64,000 nucleotides of DNA from Alistipes sp. (GTDB lineage: Bacteria; Bacteroidota; Bacteroidia; Bacteroidales; Rikenellaceae). The stretch spans positions 1-64,000 of the forward strand of contig JAFQAN010000027.1 in the NCBI GenBank assembly GCA_017416915.1. Direction: 5' to 3'. The notes below the pieces were generated by a model. That model was not told the DNA's origin and ran no database searches. It saw only the letters and a list, made by a program, of their open reading frames with translations. The position numbers and the translations under genes are program-made. Positions 1 to 8,193 of the stretch are shown piece after piece. Every line of letters begins with the position of its first letter. The stretch's first letter is position 1.

Positions 1-108
1 CTTTTTGGTCAGGATGTGACTGTGATAAGCGTGCTTACGCTTGATCTTACCTGTGCCGGTGAAAGAAAAACGCTTCTTTGCAGCGGCATTTGTTTTCATT
101 TTTGGCAT
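1..108 (-). CDS. rpmI: 50S ribosomal protein L35 (5' part, cut by window edge)
   Basis: The first 36 codons read [14 protein letters not shown] and continue with the lysine/arginine-rich pattern typical of bacterial L35 ([16 protein letters not shown]), a small 23S-binding protein of the large subunit. The family is about 65 residues, so roughly half lies outside the window, presumably followed by rplT. A good promoter sits 36 bp upstream of the start. The upstream neighbour is a YhcH-family gene, not infC/thrS, so the usual infC-rpmI-rplT order is not present here. Identification is confident. Confidence 0.93.
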   Translation of the reverse strand, partial: MPKMKTNAAAKKRFSFTGTGKIKRKHAYHSHILTKK

Positions 109-143
109 TGTTGTAAAAAGTTAAATTAGTTAAACATAGCGCG

Positions 144-174
144 CAAAGGTAAGAATAATTATTCAGAATTCAAA
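144..174 (-). promoter_or_regulatory. Bacteroidota-type promoter of rpmI
   Basis: On the minus strand TTTG (174-171) is followed after exactly 19 bp by TACCTTTG (151-144), matching the primary sigma factor consensus known for Bacteroidetes (-33 TTTG, -7 TAnnTTTG). Transcription would begin about 30 bases upstream of the L35 start codon. Confidence 0.72.
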
Positions 175-223
175 ACATTAATTCCAATTTTCTCACCCCA
201 GCCTCCACGCAAGGCATCATATT

Positions 224-670
224 CTATAATAACACCTTAAATATCAACTTCTTAACACTACCCTCGCCCAACATTGGCGCGTGAGCATCATTAGGCAGAA
301 GTATGGTAAACTGTCCAGGGCGCACCTTATAGAAGGTCTGCGGTCGATCCGAGTAGAATAGGATGTCGCGCTCAGTGTCGAACTCGCCCTCGGCAGCGTG
401 GCAGTCATCGCGGTCGCTCCAACCAAATATCTCCTCGCCGCCCACGACAACCTGCACATCCATATAGCGGTTATGCACCTCCAAGTGTGCCGCATCGAGG
501 CTGCGCAGCTCCAACTCCGAGACATTTACAAAGACATTGTCGCCATCAATATCGTGGCGACCGACGCTAAGGCTCGCAAGGTCGGCGGTAGATAGAAAGT
601 CGAATACGACTTTGAGGCGCGGCGACAGGGAGTAGTAGCGTTCCAAATTTTTCAGTGAGTCGAGAATCAT
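224..670 (-). CDS. YhcH/YjgK/YiaL (DUF386) family protein
   Basis: 148 residues, the usual size for this cupin-like family. The segment HNRYMDVQVVVGGEE followed by the RDILFYSDRP region and the late LPNDAHAP stretch (histidine after a proline-rich turn) matches the family pattern. Members such as YiaL, YhcH and the beta subunit of Ebg beta-galactosidase are metal-binding cytosolic proteins linked to sugar and sialic acid use, some acting as anomerases. No sugar genes adjoin it here, so the substrate cannot be inferred. It is the first gene upstream of rpmI and 50 bp downstream of the next minus-strand gene. Confidence 0.8.
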   Translation of the reverse strand: MILDSLKNLERYYSLSPRLKVVFDFLSTADLASLSVGRHDIDGDNVFVNVSELELRSLDAAHLEVHNRYMDVQVVVGGEEIFGWSDRDDCHAAEGEFDTERDILFYSDRPQTFYKVRPGQFTILLPNDAHAPMLGEGSVKKLIFKVLL

Positions 671-720
671 AATGGATTATGGTTTATTGTTTCAATAGCT
701 CGGGCAACACCCCTACTCGC

Positions 721-1845
721 CTACTGCTGCATCTTTTGGGCAAATGTCGCGCTGAGCGGCAGGTGGTCCGACAGTTCGTTATCGGTATCGGTAGCAAAGC
801 TGCGGCACTCCAAGTCGTCGGAGTATAGCATATAGTCGATACGCAGTATGCTGTGCATAGGACGGAACGTATAGCCATAGCCACGCCCCTTATCGACAAA
901 GGCGTCGTTAAGGTTGCGGCTGATACTGCGATATACGTACGACATAGGCGTATCATTGAAGTCGCCACATAGCACGTGCGGGTAGGGCGTTACATCGACA
1001 ACACGACGCACCGTATCTACGTGTCCTGCGCGCAGATTAGAGTGGTCGGCAATGCGGTCTATGATGCTCGCCATACGGTCGCCGTCGGCGAGGATGCTGC
1101 CAGCGTCGATATACTTGCGGTCGTCATCCGATATGCTCATCGTATAGAGGTGGTTGTTGAAGATGCGCACCGTGTCGCGCTCATACATCACCACGTCGCA
1201 CCACTGCGTAGTGCCTTGTGTACGTATGCTACCACTGTCAATGATTGGGAAGCGGCTGAACGTTACGAGCTTCAAATCTTCGTACTCCTCGGTTTCGTAG
1301 CTATGGTAGCTGCCAAAGAGTGAGTCGATACGCTCGATACCATCTGTCGAGCGCAGATACTCCTGGAAGCATACCACATCGGGCATAGGCTCCTTAGAGA
1401 GGTACTCCACAAAGTCATCGACACGCGACTCGGAACCCAACGAGAAGCCGTGTACGTTGTAGCTCAGCAGCGTGAAGCTACGGCCACCACGCTCCGCATC
1501 CGCCTCGCGGAAGAGCGAGATGTTATAGAAGCTCGAAATCTGAAATAGTCCTGGGATAAGCACCACAGCGACCGCCGCGGCGATGATGCGACGACCCATA
1601 ATCAGCCACACGAGCATACATATAACAACGGTGATATAGAGTATAGGGGCAAAGATACCCACAATGGTCAGCGACCCAAATGTCGAGGGTGAGACATAGG
1701 GCGTGAGGTAGGCGATGATGAGTGCCACGGATGCCGAGCAGGTTATCGCCATCATTATCACAAACAACAGAACGCCAAAGATTGTGCGCTGCTGTGGTCG
1801 GGCGCCGCCCAAACCGTCGCCATAGGTGTCATTATATCGTGCCAT
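721..1845 (-). CDS. Membrane-anchored endonuclease/exonuclease/phosphatase family protein
   Basis: 374 residues. Three hydrophobic helices occupy about residues 22-48, 58-83 and 87-107. The rest is an EEP domain with its motifs in order: LLSYNVHGF, the metal-binding glutamate in VCFQEY, LCGDFNDTP, and the terminal SDHLPLSATF. The domain is a Mg-dependent phosphoesterase fold that may act on nucleic acids, phospholipids or phosphorylated sugars; with this membrane anchor the active domain probably faces the periplasm, which disfavours a DNA-repair role. It lies 30 bp downstream of the rhomboid gene and may be cotranscribed with it. Confidence 0.82.
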   Translation of the reverse strand: MARYNDTYGDGLGGARPQQRTIFGVLLFVIMMAITCSASVALIIAYLTPYVSPSTFGSLTIVGIFAPILYITVVICMLVWLIMGRRIIAAAVAVVLIPGLFQISSFYNISLFREADAERGGRSFTLLSYNVHGFSLGSESRVDDFVEYLSKEPMPDVVCFQEYLRSTDGIERIDSLFGSYHSYETEEYEDLKLVTFSRFPIIDSGSIRTQGTTQWCDVVMYERDTVRIFNNHLYTMSISDDDRKYIDAGSILADGDRMASIIDRIADHSNLRAGHVDTVRRVVDVTPYPHVLCGDFNDTPMSYVYRSISRNLNDAFVDKGRGYGYTFRPMHSILRIDYMLYSDDLECRSFATDTDNELSDHLPLSATFAQKMQQ

Positions 1846-1875
1846 CGGGGGTGTGAATGGTGTTAATTGATTTGA

Positions 1876-2526
1876 TTAGAAGCGTCTGCGAGCCTTGTAG
1901 TGCCACCACATAAGTAACAACCAACCCCAGAACATACCGCCAAGGTGGGCAAAGTGCGCCACGTTATCCATACTTCCGCTCATACCGAGGAACAGCTCCA
2001 AGAGTCCATAGATAACCACAAACCACTTAGCCTTCATCGGGATAGGCGGTATAAGCAGCATAATGGTAGCGTTGGGATGCAGCATACCAAAGGCGAGCAA
2101 CAGTCCAAACACCGCTCCCGAGGCACCGAGCGTCGGCGTCCAGAGATAGTGGTAGTAATCAAGGCTATGCGGAGGTAGCCCTGCGAGGTCTATCTGCATC
2201 ATCAACAGCTGAATAAGCGCTGCTCCGATGCCGCATACGAAGTAGTAAACGAGGAAGCGCCGTGTACCCATCTCCCACTCCAAGCCTCGACCAAACATCC
2301 ACAAGGCGAACATATTGAAGAAGAGGTGCGAGAAGTCGGCGTGCAGAAACATATATGTCAGCGGCTGCCAGAGGCGGAAGAAGGGGCTACCCGCAGGGAA
2401 GAGGGCAAAGTACTCCAAAATGGTGGCCCTATCCAATACGAGCATAGCCAAGAATGCCACAGCATTGGCTATAAGCAGATTCTGCACTGCGGGGGGAAGC
2501 GAACGTTGTACTCCGTATGATGACAT
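1876..2526 (-). CDS. Rhomboid family intramembrane serine protease
   Basis: 216 residues with six predicted membrane helices. The catalytic serine is in GASGAVFG (near residue 137) and the partner histidine in AHFAHLGG near the C-terminus; the loop WQPLTYMFLHADFSHLFFN carries the family's conserved LTYMFLH and N. Rhomboids cleave single-pass membrane proteins inside the bilayer. The gene starts 30 bp downstream of the mutL stop and reads in the same direction as mutL and the EEP gene. Confidence 0.92.
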   Translation of the reverse strand: MSSYGVQRSLPPAVQNLLIANAVAFLAMLVLDRATILEYFALFPAGSPFFRLWQPLTYMFLHADFSHLFFNMFALWMFGRGLEWEMGTRRFLVYYFVCGIGAALIQLLMMQIDLAGLPPHSLDYYHYLWTPTLGASGAVFGLLLAFGMLHPNATIMLLIPPIPMKAKWFVVIYGLLELFLGMSGSMDNVAHFAHLGGMFWGWLLLMWWHYKARRRF

Positions 2527-2555
2527 TTTCGTAACTCTGTTTATATCGGTTAATT

Positions 2556-4559
2556 CTACTGTTTGCTAAGTTTTGCGCGTATCTCCTCTACGCTAAGGGG
2601 TGCCATTATCGGCGCTCCCGAGGGGGTAAACGAGATGTCGTCGCACCTCTCGAAGCGGGCAAGCAGCTCCTGCGCCTCTACCGAGCGCACACCACGTCCG
2701 TAGCCCGCACTATCGCGACGTGCCATAAGCATCGCCATACGTCGGCGCTCCTCGTCAATGGGCATACGTCCCTCGTCAATGCCGTGCAGCAGGTCGTATA
2801 GTAGCTCATCCAACGGCACCGACATATCAATCATCGCGGGGCGTCCTACAATGTCGATGCGGCACTCGTCCAAGTACTCCACATCGAAGCCTAACGCCGC
2901 AAACTCCGTGGCGTGTTGCTCCATAAGTTCGTACTCCGACTCGGAGAGTTGCAGCGTCTCGGGGAATATAAGTCGCTGTGAAGGGGCTGTACCAGCACAC
3001 ATCGAGCCAAGCACCTCTTCATATACAAGACGCTCGCGCACACGACGTAGGCTCAACACGACAGGCTGACCACCATACATCGCCACAGCATATCCACCAC
3101 CTATGCACATCACCTCGTCGAACGAGCGACGATTGTCAAGAGCTACGCCCATCGACGACGACACATAGTCGAACATAGTCTGCGAATCATCGCACTCCGC
3201 GTCGATATACTCGATGCGGCTTGCGCTCATCTGCGCGGCACTATCTGCGATACCGAACTCAGTAGCCCCCATATCCGAGGCTAAGAAGTCGTTTAACGTG
3301 GAGCGGTGCAGCGTATATTGCTCTTCGCCGCCCTCTGCCTCCTCGCGGCTACCACCCTGTGGTGTGGTCATATCACCATCATACGGCACGTCGAAGCCCG
3401 TAAACGGGACATCGGGCATAGGCGCCGTGGGGTCTATATACTCCGCCTTGAAGGGGTTGTACGAGGCATTACTCATCGCTAACGGCTCACGATACGACGT
3501 TGTGGGCGTACTGCGCATAACGGGTATTTCGACACGTCCCTCCGCCGAGAAGTCCATCATAGGCACTGCTCCCGTCTTGGCAAGCGTCTCACGCACGGCG
3601 GCCTGCAATATTTGCAATATCATATCGTTGTCGGCAAACTTCACCGTCGTCTTCTGCGGATGTACGTTCACATCGACACGGTCGGCATCAACCGTGAGGT
3701 AGATGAAATAGGAGGGCATACACCCCTCGCCGATAAGCTTGTCGTAGGCTCGCAGTATGGCTCGCTGCATCTGCAACGAGTGGAAGTATCGACCATTGAC
3801 AAATAGATACTGCTCGTTGTTGCGCTTCTTGGCTGCCGCAGGGCGTCCCACGAAGCCCTCGATACGCACCACCGAGGTATCCACCTCTACGTCGAGCAGA
3901 TTCTGACGTATGTGCTTGCCTACCACGTCTATAATACGTCCACGACGCGTGGTTGGCGTAAGACGGTATAGCGGAGCATCATTCTGCGATAGGTGGAACT
4001 CCACTTCGGGGTTGCAGAGCGCCACACGCAAAAACTCCTGCTTTATCTGTGAGCTTAGACGCGCATTGTCGCCATCGATAAACTTACGTCGCGACGGCAC
4101 ATTGTAGAATAGGTTGCGCACCAAAAACTGCGCTCCTCGCGGAGTGGCTATTGGCGTCTGGCTGCGGAACTCACCGCCGCTTATGAGCGTTGCGGTACCC
4201 ACCTCGTCCTCCTCTTGACGTGTGCGCAACTCCACCTCCGATACTGCGGCGATACTTGCCAACGCCTCGCCTCTAAAACCGAAGGTCGTCAGACGATATA
4301 CATCCTCTATCGAGCCAATCTTGCTCGTAGCGTGACGGTCGAAGGCCATACGGGCATCTATTGCCGACATTCCTATACCGTCATCAACAATCTGTATTAG
4401 GTCCTTACCTCCATTGCGGTAGTTCACCTGCACACACTTCGCCCCCGCGTCAATAGAGTTCTCCATCATCTCCTTGACGACGTTCGACGGGGCGTTTACC
4501 ACCTCGCCAGCAGCAATCTGGTTGGCTACAATCTCGGGTAGCAGCTTTATGCGGTCCAT
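2556..4559 (-). CDS. mutL: DNA mismatch repair protein MutL, lacking the endonuclease motif
   Basis: 667 residues. The N-terminal GHKL ATPase domain is complete: IAAGEVVNAPSNVVKEMMEN, VDDGIGM, ATSKI and FGFRGEALASIAAV. The C-terminal dimerisation domain is present, but where MutL proteins with nicking activity carry DQHA(x)2E(x)4E this one reads VVLSLRRVRERLVYEE, so the aspartate, glutamine and histidines are replaced. The later CPHGRP-type zinc motif reads FTPSGAP, also without its cysteine and histidine. MutL couples MutS mismatch recognition to strand removal. The 4571-5113 gene lies 11 bp upstream on the same strand. Confidence 0.95.
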   Translation of the reverse strand: MDRIKLLPEIVANQIAAGEVVNAPSNVVKEMMENSIDAGAKCVQVNYRNGGKDLIQIVDDGIGMSAIDARMAFDRHATSKIGSIEDVYRLTTFGFRGEALASIAAVSEVELRTRQEEDEVGTATLISGGEFRSQTPIATPRGAQFLVRNLFYNVPSRRKFIDGDNARLSSQIKQEFLRVALCNPEVEFHLSQNDAPLYRLTPTTRRGRIIDVVGKHIRQNLLDVEVDTSVVRIEGFVGRPAAAKKRNNEQYLFVNGRYFHSLQMQRAILRAYDKLIGEGCMPSYFIYLTVDADRVDVNVHPQKTTVKFADNDMILQILQAAVRETLAKTGAVPMMDFSAEGRVEIPVMRSTPTTSYREPLAMSNASYNPFKAEYIDPTAPMPDVPFTGFDVPYDGDMTTPQGGSREEAEGGEEQYTLHRSTLNDFLASDMGATEFGIADSAAQMSASRIEYIDAECDDSQTMFDYVSSSMGVALDNRRSFDEVMCIGGGYAVAMYGGQPVVLSLRRVRERLVYEEVLGSMCAGTAPSQRLIFPETLQLSESEYELMEQHATEFAALGFDVEYLDECRIDIVGRPAMIDMSVPLDELLYDLLHGIDEGRMPIDEERRRMAMLMARRDSAGYGRGVRSVEAQELLARFERCDDISFTPSGAPIMAPLSVEEIRAKLSKQ

Positions 4560-4570
4560 ACTCTGTTATA

Positions 4571-5113
4571 CTACTCTACTCGCTTGCCGTTCTCAATTTT
4601 GACATCGTCGGAGTAGATGTTTATGCTTCTGATGGAGTTGTTGTACTCCTCAATCTCATTTAGGCTCTCGGGCGTAAGACTCTTGAACTCGCGGAAGTCG
4701 ATGTCGGCGTGTTGTTCGTGAAGCGTTATGCCCGTGTAGGTTAGGCTGTCGCCAGGCATCGCTACGACGGTCGTCTCGCTCTGCTTAGCCAACTTCTCGT
4801 CGTTGGCGCGCTCGACAAACGCGATAAAGCGCGGATAGAGTAGCAGTATCGCCACTACTACCACCACGGCGACCAACGCGAGGTTGCGCACCTTGCGAAA
4901 TCCATCGCCAGCACTCTGCTCACGTGCCGCATCGCGCGCATCGCGCTGTGTACGTATGTACCTGCCTGGCACATACCCCTCGTTGTCGGTCTCGACAGAT
5001 GTTCCGTGCAGCTCACGACGGCGACGATCACGCTCCTCCTTTACGGGGTCGTAGTAGCGTGGCACGTAGTTAAACTGACGCGGCTTACTCTTTGCGGGTC
5101 TAAAAAATGACAT
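4571..5113 (-). CDS. Small single-pass membrane protein of unknown function
   Basis: 180 residues, no family recognised. Residues 1-75 are very basic and charged (many R, K, D, E), followed by a hydrophobic helix at about 78-97 (LALVAVVVVVAILLLYP), then an acidic soluble tail of about 80 residues. The charge pattern suggests a cytoplasmic N-terminus and periplasmic C-terminus. It precedes mutL by 11 bp and is probably cotranscribed with it. No cysteines or enzyme motifs are apparent. Confidence 0.7.
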   Translation of the reverse strand: MSFFRPAKSKPRQFNYVPRYYDPVKEERDRRRRELHGTSVETDNEGYVPGRYIRTQRDARDAAREQSAGDGFRKVRNLALVAVVVVVAILLLYPRFIAFVERANDEKLAKQSETTVVAMPGDSLTYTGITLHEQHADIDFREFKSLTPESLNEIEEYNNSIRSINIYSDDVKIENGKRVE

Positions 5114-5302
5114 ATCGCCAAATTGTTAAATCTTGTTTTGTACGCCTCTTGGCGCACTCTTTATAGTGTTTCTCGGCGCATTAACGCAACCTACGGTCAG
5201 TAGTACGCCGAGTGCTACACGCGCTCAGTGGCTGAGGCGCGCTATTTTTGCAGGGGTAGTGGGCATTCAGGGTACCGTGCTAACAATTACCCTGCATTCC
5301 AC

Positions 5303-5400
5303 GGGACCACGGGACCACGAGACACCCTGAAAAACACAGGCATTCTCAGGCATTCTCAGTCGTTCTCAGTCATTCTCTGCCATTCTCAGCCATTCTCAGC
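5303..5400. repeat. Tandem repeat tract of composite element, locus A
   Basis: Two short units of GGGACCAC plus GAGACACC (5303-5326) are followed by a linker CTGAAAAACACAGG and six 10-bp units of the form CATTCTCAGT/C (5341-5400), then CGTGCGAGGC. The same order recurs at 18.2, 33.8, 42.5 and 46 kb. The 5114-5302 stretch before it shows no gene. Confidence 0.85.
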
Positions 5401-5412
5401 CGTGCGAGGCAA

Positions 5413-5538
5413 TTTGTTGTCAGAAGGGCGTCAGATACAACGCTCGGCGAATTTCGAGTCGATGGGCTGTACTTAGACGTACTGCCCATTGGCGAGATAA
5501 TTCGTTAGCGGCAGTAGATGACCCCTTATCACAGCAAA
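5413..5538. repeat. Long imperfect palindrome A1 of a dispersed hairpin family
   Basis: 126 bp. The outer arm TTTGTTGTCAGAAGGG pairs with CCCCTTATCACAGCAAA; inner segments CGCT/AGCG, CGAATT/AATTCG and GATGGGC/GCCCAT pair around the apex GTACTTAGACGTAC. C/C and G/A mismatches in the outer arm recur in most other copies. No open reading frame is convincing here. Confidence 0.88.
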
Positions 5539-5540
5539 TA

Positions 5541-5665
5541 TTTGTTGTCAGAAGGGCGTCAGATGTGGTGCGAAATGATAGTGCCGTGGATGGGACATAC
5601 TAAAACGTATTTCCCATTCGCGGCATCTGAATTTCGTGCCGCAGATGACCCCTTATCACAACAAA
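5541..5665. repeat. Long imperfect palindrome A2, abutting the dnaJ stop codon
   Basis: 125 bp. TTTGTTGTCAGAAGGG pairs with CCCCTTATCACAACAAA; GGTGCGAAAT pairs with ATTTCGTGCC with two G.T pairs; GTGCCGTGGATGGGA pairs with TTCCCATTCGCGGCAT around TACTAAAACGTA. It follows A1 after 2 bp and its last base touches the TTA that is the dnaJ stop codon, so on the minus strand the hairpin begins right after translation ends. Confidence 0.9.
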
Positions 5666-6820
5666 TTACCGAAAGAAGTTCTTCATTCGCTCAAATATAT
5701 TCTGACTCTCTACACCCTCTGCTCGCTTGAAATGCGGCTTGTCGGATAACTTCTCCACCAACTCGCGCTCCTCCTTGGTAAGTGAGTCGGGGATGGTTAT
5801 ATCGACAACAACCATAATGTCGCCACGACCATAGCCATTGACATCGGGAAGACCCTTGCCACGTAGGCGTAGCACCTTACCAGCGTGTGTTCCAGGTGTT
5901 ATCTTTATTCGCGCCTTGCCGTCGATTGTCGGCACCTCTACCTCGCCGCCAAGTATCGCCGTTGTAACGGTAATATTGAGGTTGTGGATAAGGTCGTTGC
6001 CGTCGCGCACAAGCTGCGGGTTGTACTCCTCGCTGATGACTACCAGCAGGTCGCCACTGACACCCCCATTGCGCGCCGCATTACCCTTGCCACGCACCGT
6101 GAGAGCCATACCGTCGCCCACGCCCGCAGGTATCTTAACCTCGACAACCTCCGAGCCGCGCTCTACGCCCTCGCCACCACACTTGTCGCACTTATGCTTG
6201 ATGACACGTCCCGTGCCGCCACACGTGGGGCATACGCTCTGTGTCTGCATACGTCCGAAGAAGGAGTTTTGCACCGTTACCACATAGCCCGAGCCATTAC
6301 ACGTCGAGCAGGTGTCGTACGACGACGAGTCCTTTGCTCCCGTGCCGCCACACTTGTCGCAGGCCACGGTCTTATTGATTTTGAGCTTCTTGGTAACACC
6401 CTCGGCAATCTCCTGTAAGGTAAGTTTTACCGTTACGCGGATGTCGCTACCACGGTTTACACGCTCCGAGCGCGAACGCGAGCGACCACCGCCAAAAGCG
6501 CCGCCAAAGATGTCGCCAAACTGCTCGAAAATATCCTCCATCGAGAAGCCGCCGCCAAAGCCGCCAAAGCCTGCGCCACCGCCCGCAGCACCGCCCATAC
6601 CTGCGTGTCCGAAGCGGTCATAGCGTGCGCGCTTATCCTCGTTAGACAGCACATCGTACGCCTCGGCAGCCTCCTTGAACTTCTCCTCTGCCTCCTTATC
6701 ACCAGGATTCTTGTCGGGGTGATACTTGATGGCTGCCTTGCGGTACGCCTTTTTGATGGTGTCGGCATCGGCATTACGCTCGACACCCAACACCTCGTAA
6801 TAATCTCTCTTTTCTGCCAT
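5666..6820 (-). CDS. dnaJ: Chaperone DnaJ (Hsp40)
   Basis: 384 residues with full type I architecture: J domain with HPD in [10 protein letters not shown] (about 33-42), a Gly/Phe-rich linker (about 75-115), four zinc-binding repeats ([32 protein letters not shown]), and the C-terminal substrate-binding domains ending in RMKNFFR. DnaJ delivers unfolded clients to DnaK and stimulates its ATPase. grpE is 32 bp upstream in the same direction; dnaK is not in the window. The 3' end is fused directly to hairpin element A2. Confidence 0.97.
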   Translation of the reverse strand: MAEKRDYYEVLGVERNADADTIKKAYRKAAIKYHPDKNPGDKEAEEKFKEAAEAYDVLSNEDKRARYDRFGHAGMGGAAGGGAGFGGFGGGFSMEDIFEQFGDIFGGAFGGGRSRSRSERVNRGSDIRVTVKLTLQEIAEGVTKKLKINKTVACDKCGGTGAKDSSSYDTCSTCNGSGYVVTVQNSFFGRMQTQSVCPTCGGTGRVIKHKCDKCGGEGVERGSEVVEVKIPAGVGDGMALTVRGKGNAARNGGVSGDLLVVISEEYNPQLVRDGNDLIHNLNITVTTAILGGEVEVPTIDGKARIKITPGTHAGKVLRLRGKGLPDVNGYGRGDIMVVVDITIPDSLTKEERELVEKLSDKPHFKRAEGVESQNIFERMKNFFR

Positions 6821-6852
6821 ATCTGTTTTCGTTTTTTTCGCTTAATCTGGCA

Positions 6853-7434
6853 CTACTCGCCCACTACCACCTTTGCATAACGCAATACGTGGTCGCCAAG
6901 CTTATAGCCACGCTGCACACAGTCGATAACCAAGCCTCGCTTCTGGTCGCCCGCAGCAAAACGTGCTACCGCCTCCTGCTCCTCCTCGTTAAAGGGCTTA
7001 TCGATGCAGTCGATAGGTGTGATGCCAGCACTCTGCAATACGCTCTCAAACTTCTTCATCACAAGCTCCTCGCCCTGACGCAGAGCCTCGATGTCGTCGC
7101 TCTTCTTCGACGCCTGCACGGCGCGCTCCATATCATCCAATATGGGCAGTATCGACTTCCAGGCACCCTCGCAGCCACGCTCCACAAGCTCCATCTTCTC
7201 GCGTACGGTGCGCTTGCGGAAGTTATCGAACTCCGCCTGCAAGCGCAGGTACTTATCGCGTAGAGCGGCTATCTGCTCCTCCAACGACTCCTCGGCTGAC
7301 ATATTGTCAGTGGGCTGGGCAGCGTCGTCTGCCACATTGTCCTCCGCAGCCTCCTGCGCCACACTATCCTGAGCCGTTGTCGTCTCTTTTACATCCTTTG
7401 TATCTTGCTCTTTTTCAGATGTTTGCTTCTTCAT
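6853..7434 (-). CDS. grpE: Nucleotide exchange factor GrpE
   Basis: About 193 residues from the ATG at 7434 (MKKQTSEKEQ); an in-frame ATG at 7461 is an alternative. The N-terminal 60 residues are acidic and low-complexity, followed by a long helix (LEEQIAALRDKYLRLQAEFDNFRKRT) and the C-terminal beta domain with VLQSAGITPID and a GYKLGDHVLRYAKVVV ending, all typical of GrpE. It releases ADP from DnaK. It pairs with dnaJ 32 bp downstream. Confidence 0.95.
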   Translation of the reverse strand: MKKQTSEKEQDTKDVKETTTAQDSVAQEAAEDNVADDAAQPTDNMSAEESLEEQIAALRDKYLRLQAEFDNFRKRTVREKMELVERGCEGAWKSILPILDDMERAVQASKKSDDIEALRQGEELVMKKFESVLQSAGITPIDCIDKPFNEEEQEAVARFAAGDQKRGLVIDCVQRGYKLGDHVLRYAKVVVGE

Positions 7435-7476
7435 AATACGTTTAATATTAAAATGTTTCATAATATATGGAACAAA

Positions 7477-8193
7477 TTATATGCCTAATACAAATATTGT
7501 TGGTCGCTTCTCGATGTTGGGCATAGGGCGTCGTCGCCACTCGGCAACCGAGAGCGTGAGTATAAGCTCGTCGGGGGCTGTGATGTCTGCCGCCACGGTG
7601 AGCAACATATTGGGCGCAAGCGTTGCCAAAAGCGTCTCAAAGAGCTTGCAGTTGCGATACGGCGCCTCGATGAATATCTGCGCCTGATGCTCCTGCTGCG
7701 CGCGCCGCTCCAACGACTTTATCGTGCGCGAGCGTTCGGGCTCCTTGATAGGCAGATAGCCAACAAAGGCAAACGACTGTCCGTTCTGCCCCGATGCCAT
7801 CATCACCATAAGTATCGACGAGGGTCCTACAAGCGGCACTACACGTACGCCGTGGCGGTGCGCTATACGCACTATGTCGGCTCCTGGGTCCGCCACGCCT
7901 GGCACTCCCGCCTCGGATATAACGCCCGCTGAGCGTCCAGCCAAGATGGGCTGCAACATACGCTCCACATCCGCCGTAGAGGTGGTATGCTCGTTTAGCT
8001 CGACAAATTCCAGCTCCGAGATAGGTCGCTCGATGTGCGCCTTCGATAGGAAGCGTCGTGCCGTACGCGTATTCTCGACAATGAAGTAGTCGAGTGAGTT
8101 CATCACCTCGGCATTGGCCGAGGGAAGCACATCCCACACCGCCCTATCGTCCGATATAGGACAGGGTATCAGATATATCGTTCCTTGCTTCAT
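7477..8193 (-). CDS. SAM-dependent methyltransferase, RsmI-like (tetrapyrrole methylase fold)
   Basis: 238 residues. The start TIYLIPCPI, FIVENTRTARRFLSK and VISEAGVPGVADPGADIVRIAHRHG match the tetrapyrrole-methylase superfamily as used by RsmI, which 2'-O-methylates C1402 of 16S rRNA. It is about 45 residues shorter than E. coli RsmI, as in a Bacteroidetes clade annotated simply as SAM methyltransferase, so rRNA specificity is inferred. The start overlaps the murF-alr stop by 4 bp (ATGA), which implies translational coupling. Confidence 0.85.
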   Translation of the reverse strand: MKQGTIYLIPCPISDDRAVWDVLPSANAEVMNSLDYFIVENTRTARRFLSKAHIERPISELEFVELNEHTTSTADVERMLQPILAGRSAGVISEAGVPGVADPGADIVRIAHRHGVRVVPLVGPSSILMVMMASGQNGQSFAFVGYLPIKEPERSRTIKSLERRAQQEHQAQIFIEAPYRNCKLFETLLATLAPNMLLTVAADITAPDELILTLSVAEWRRRPMPNIEKRPTIFVLGI

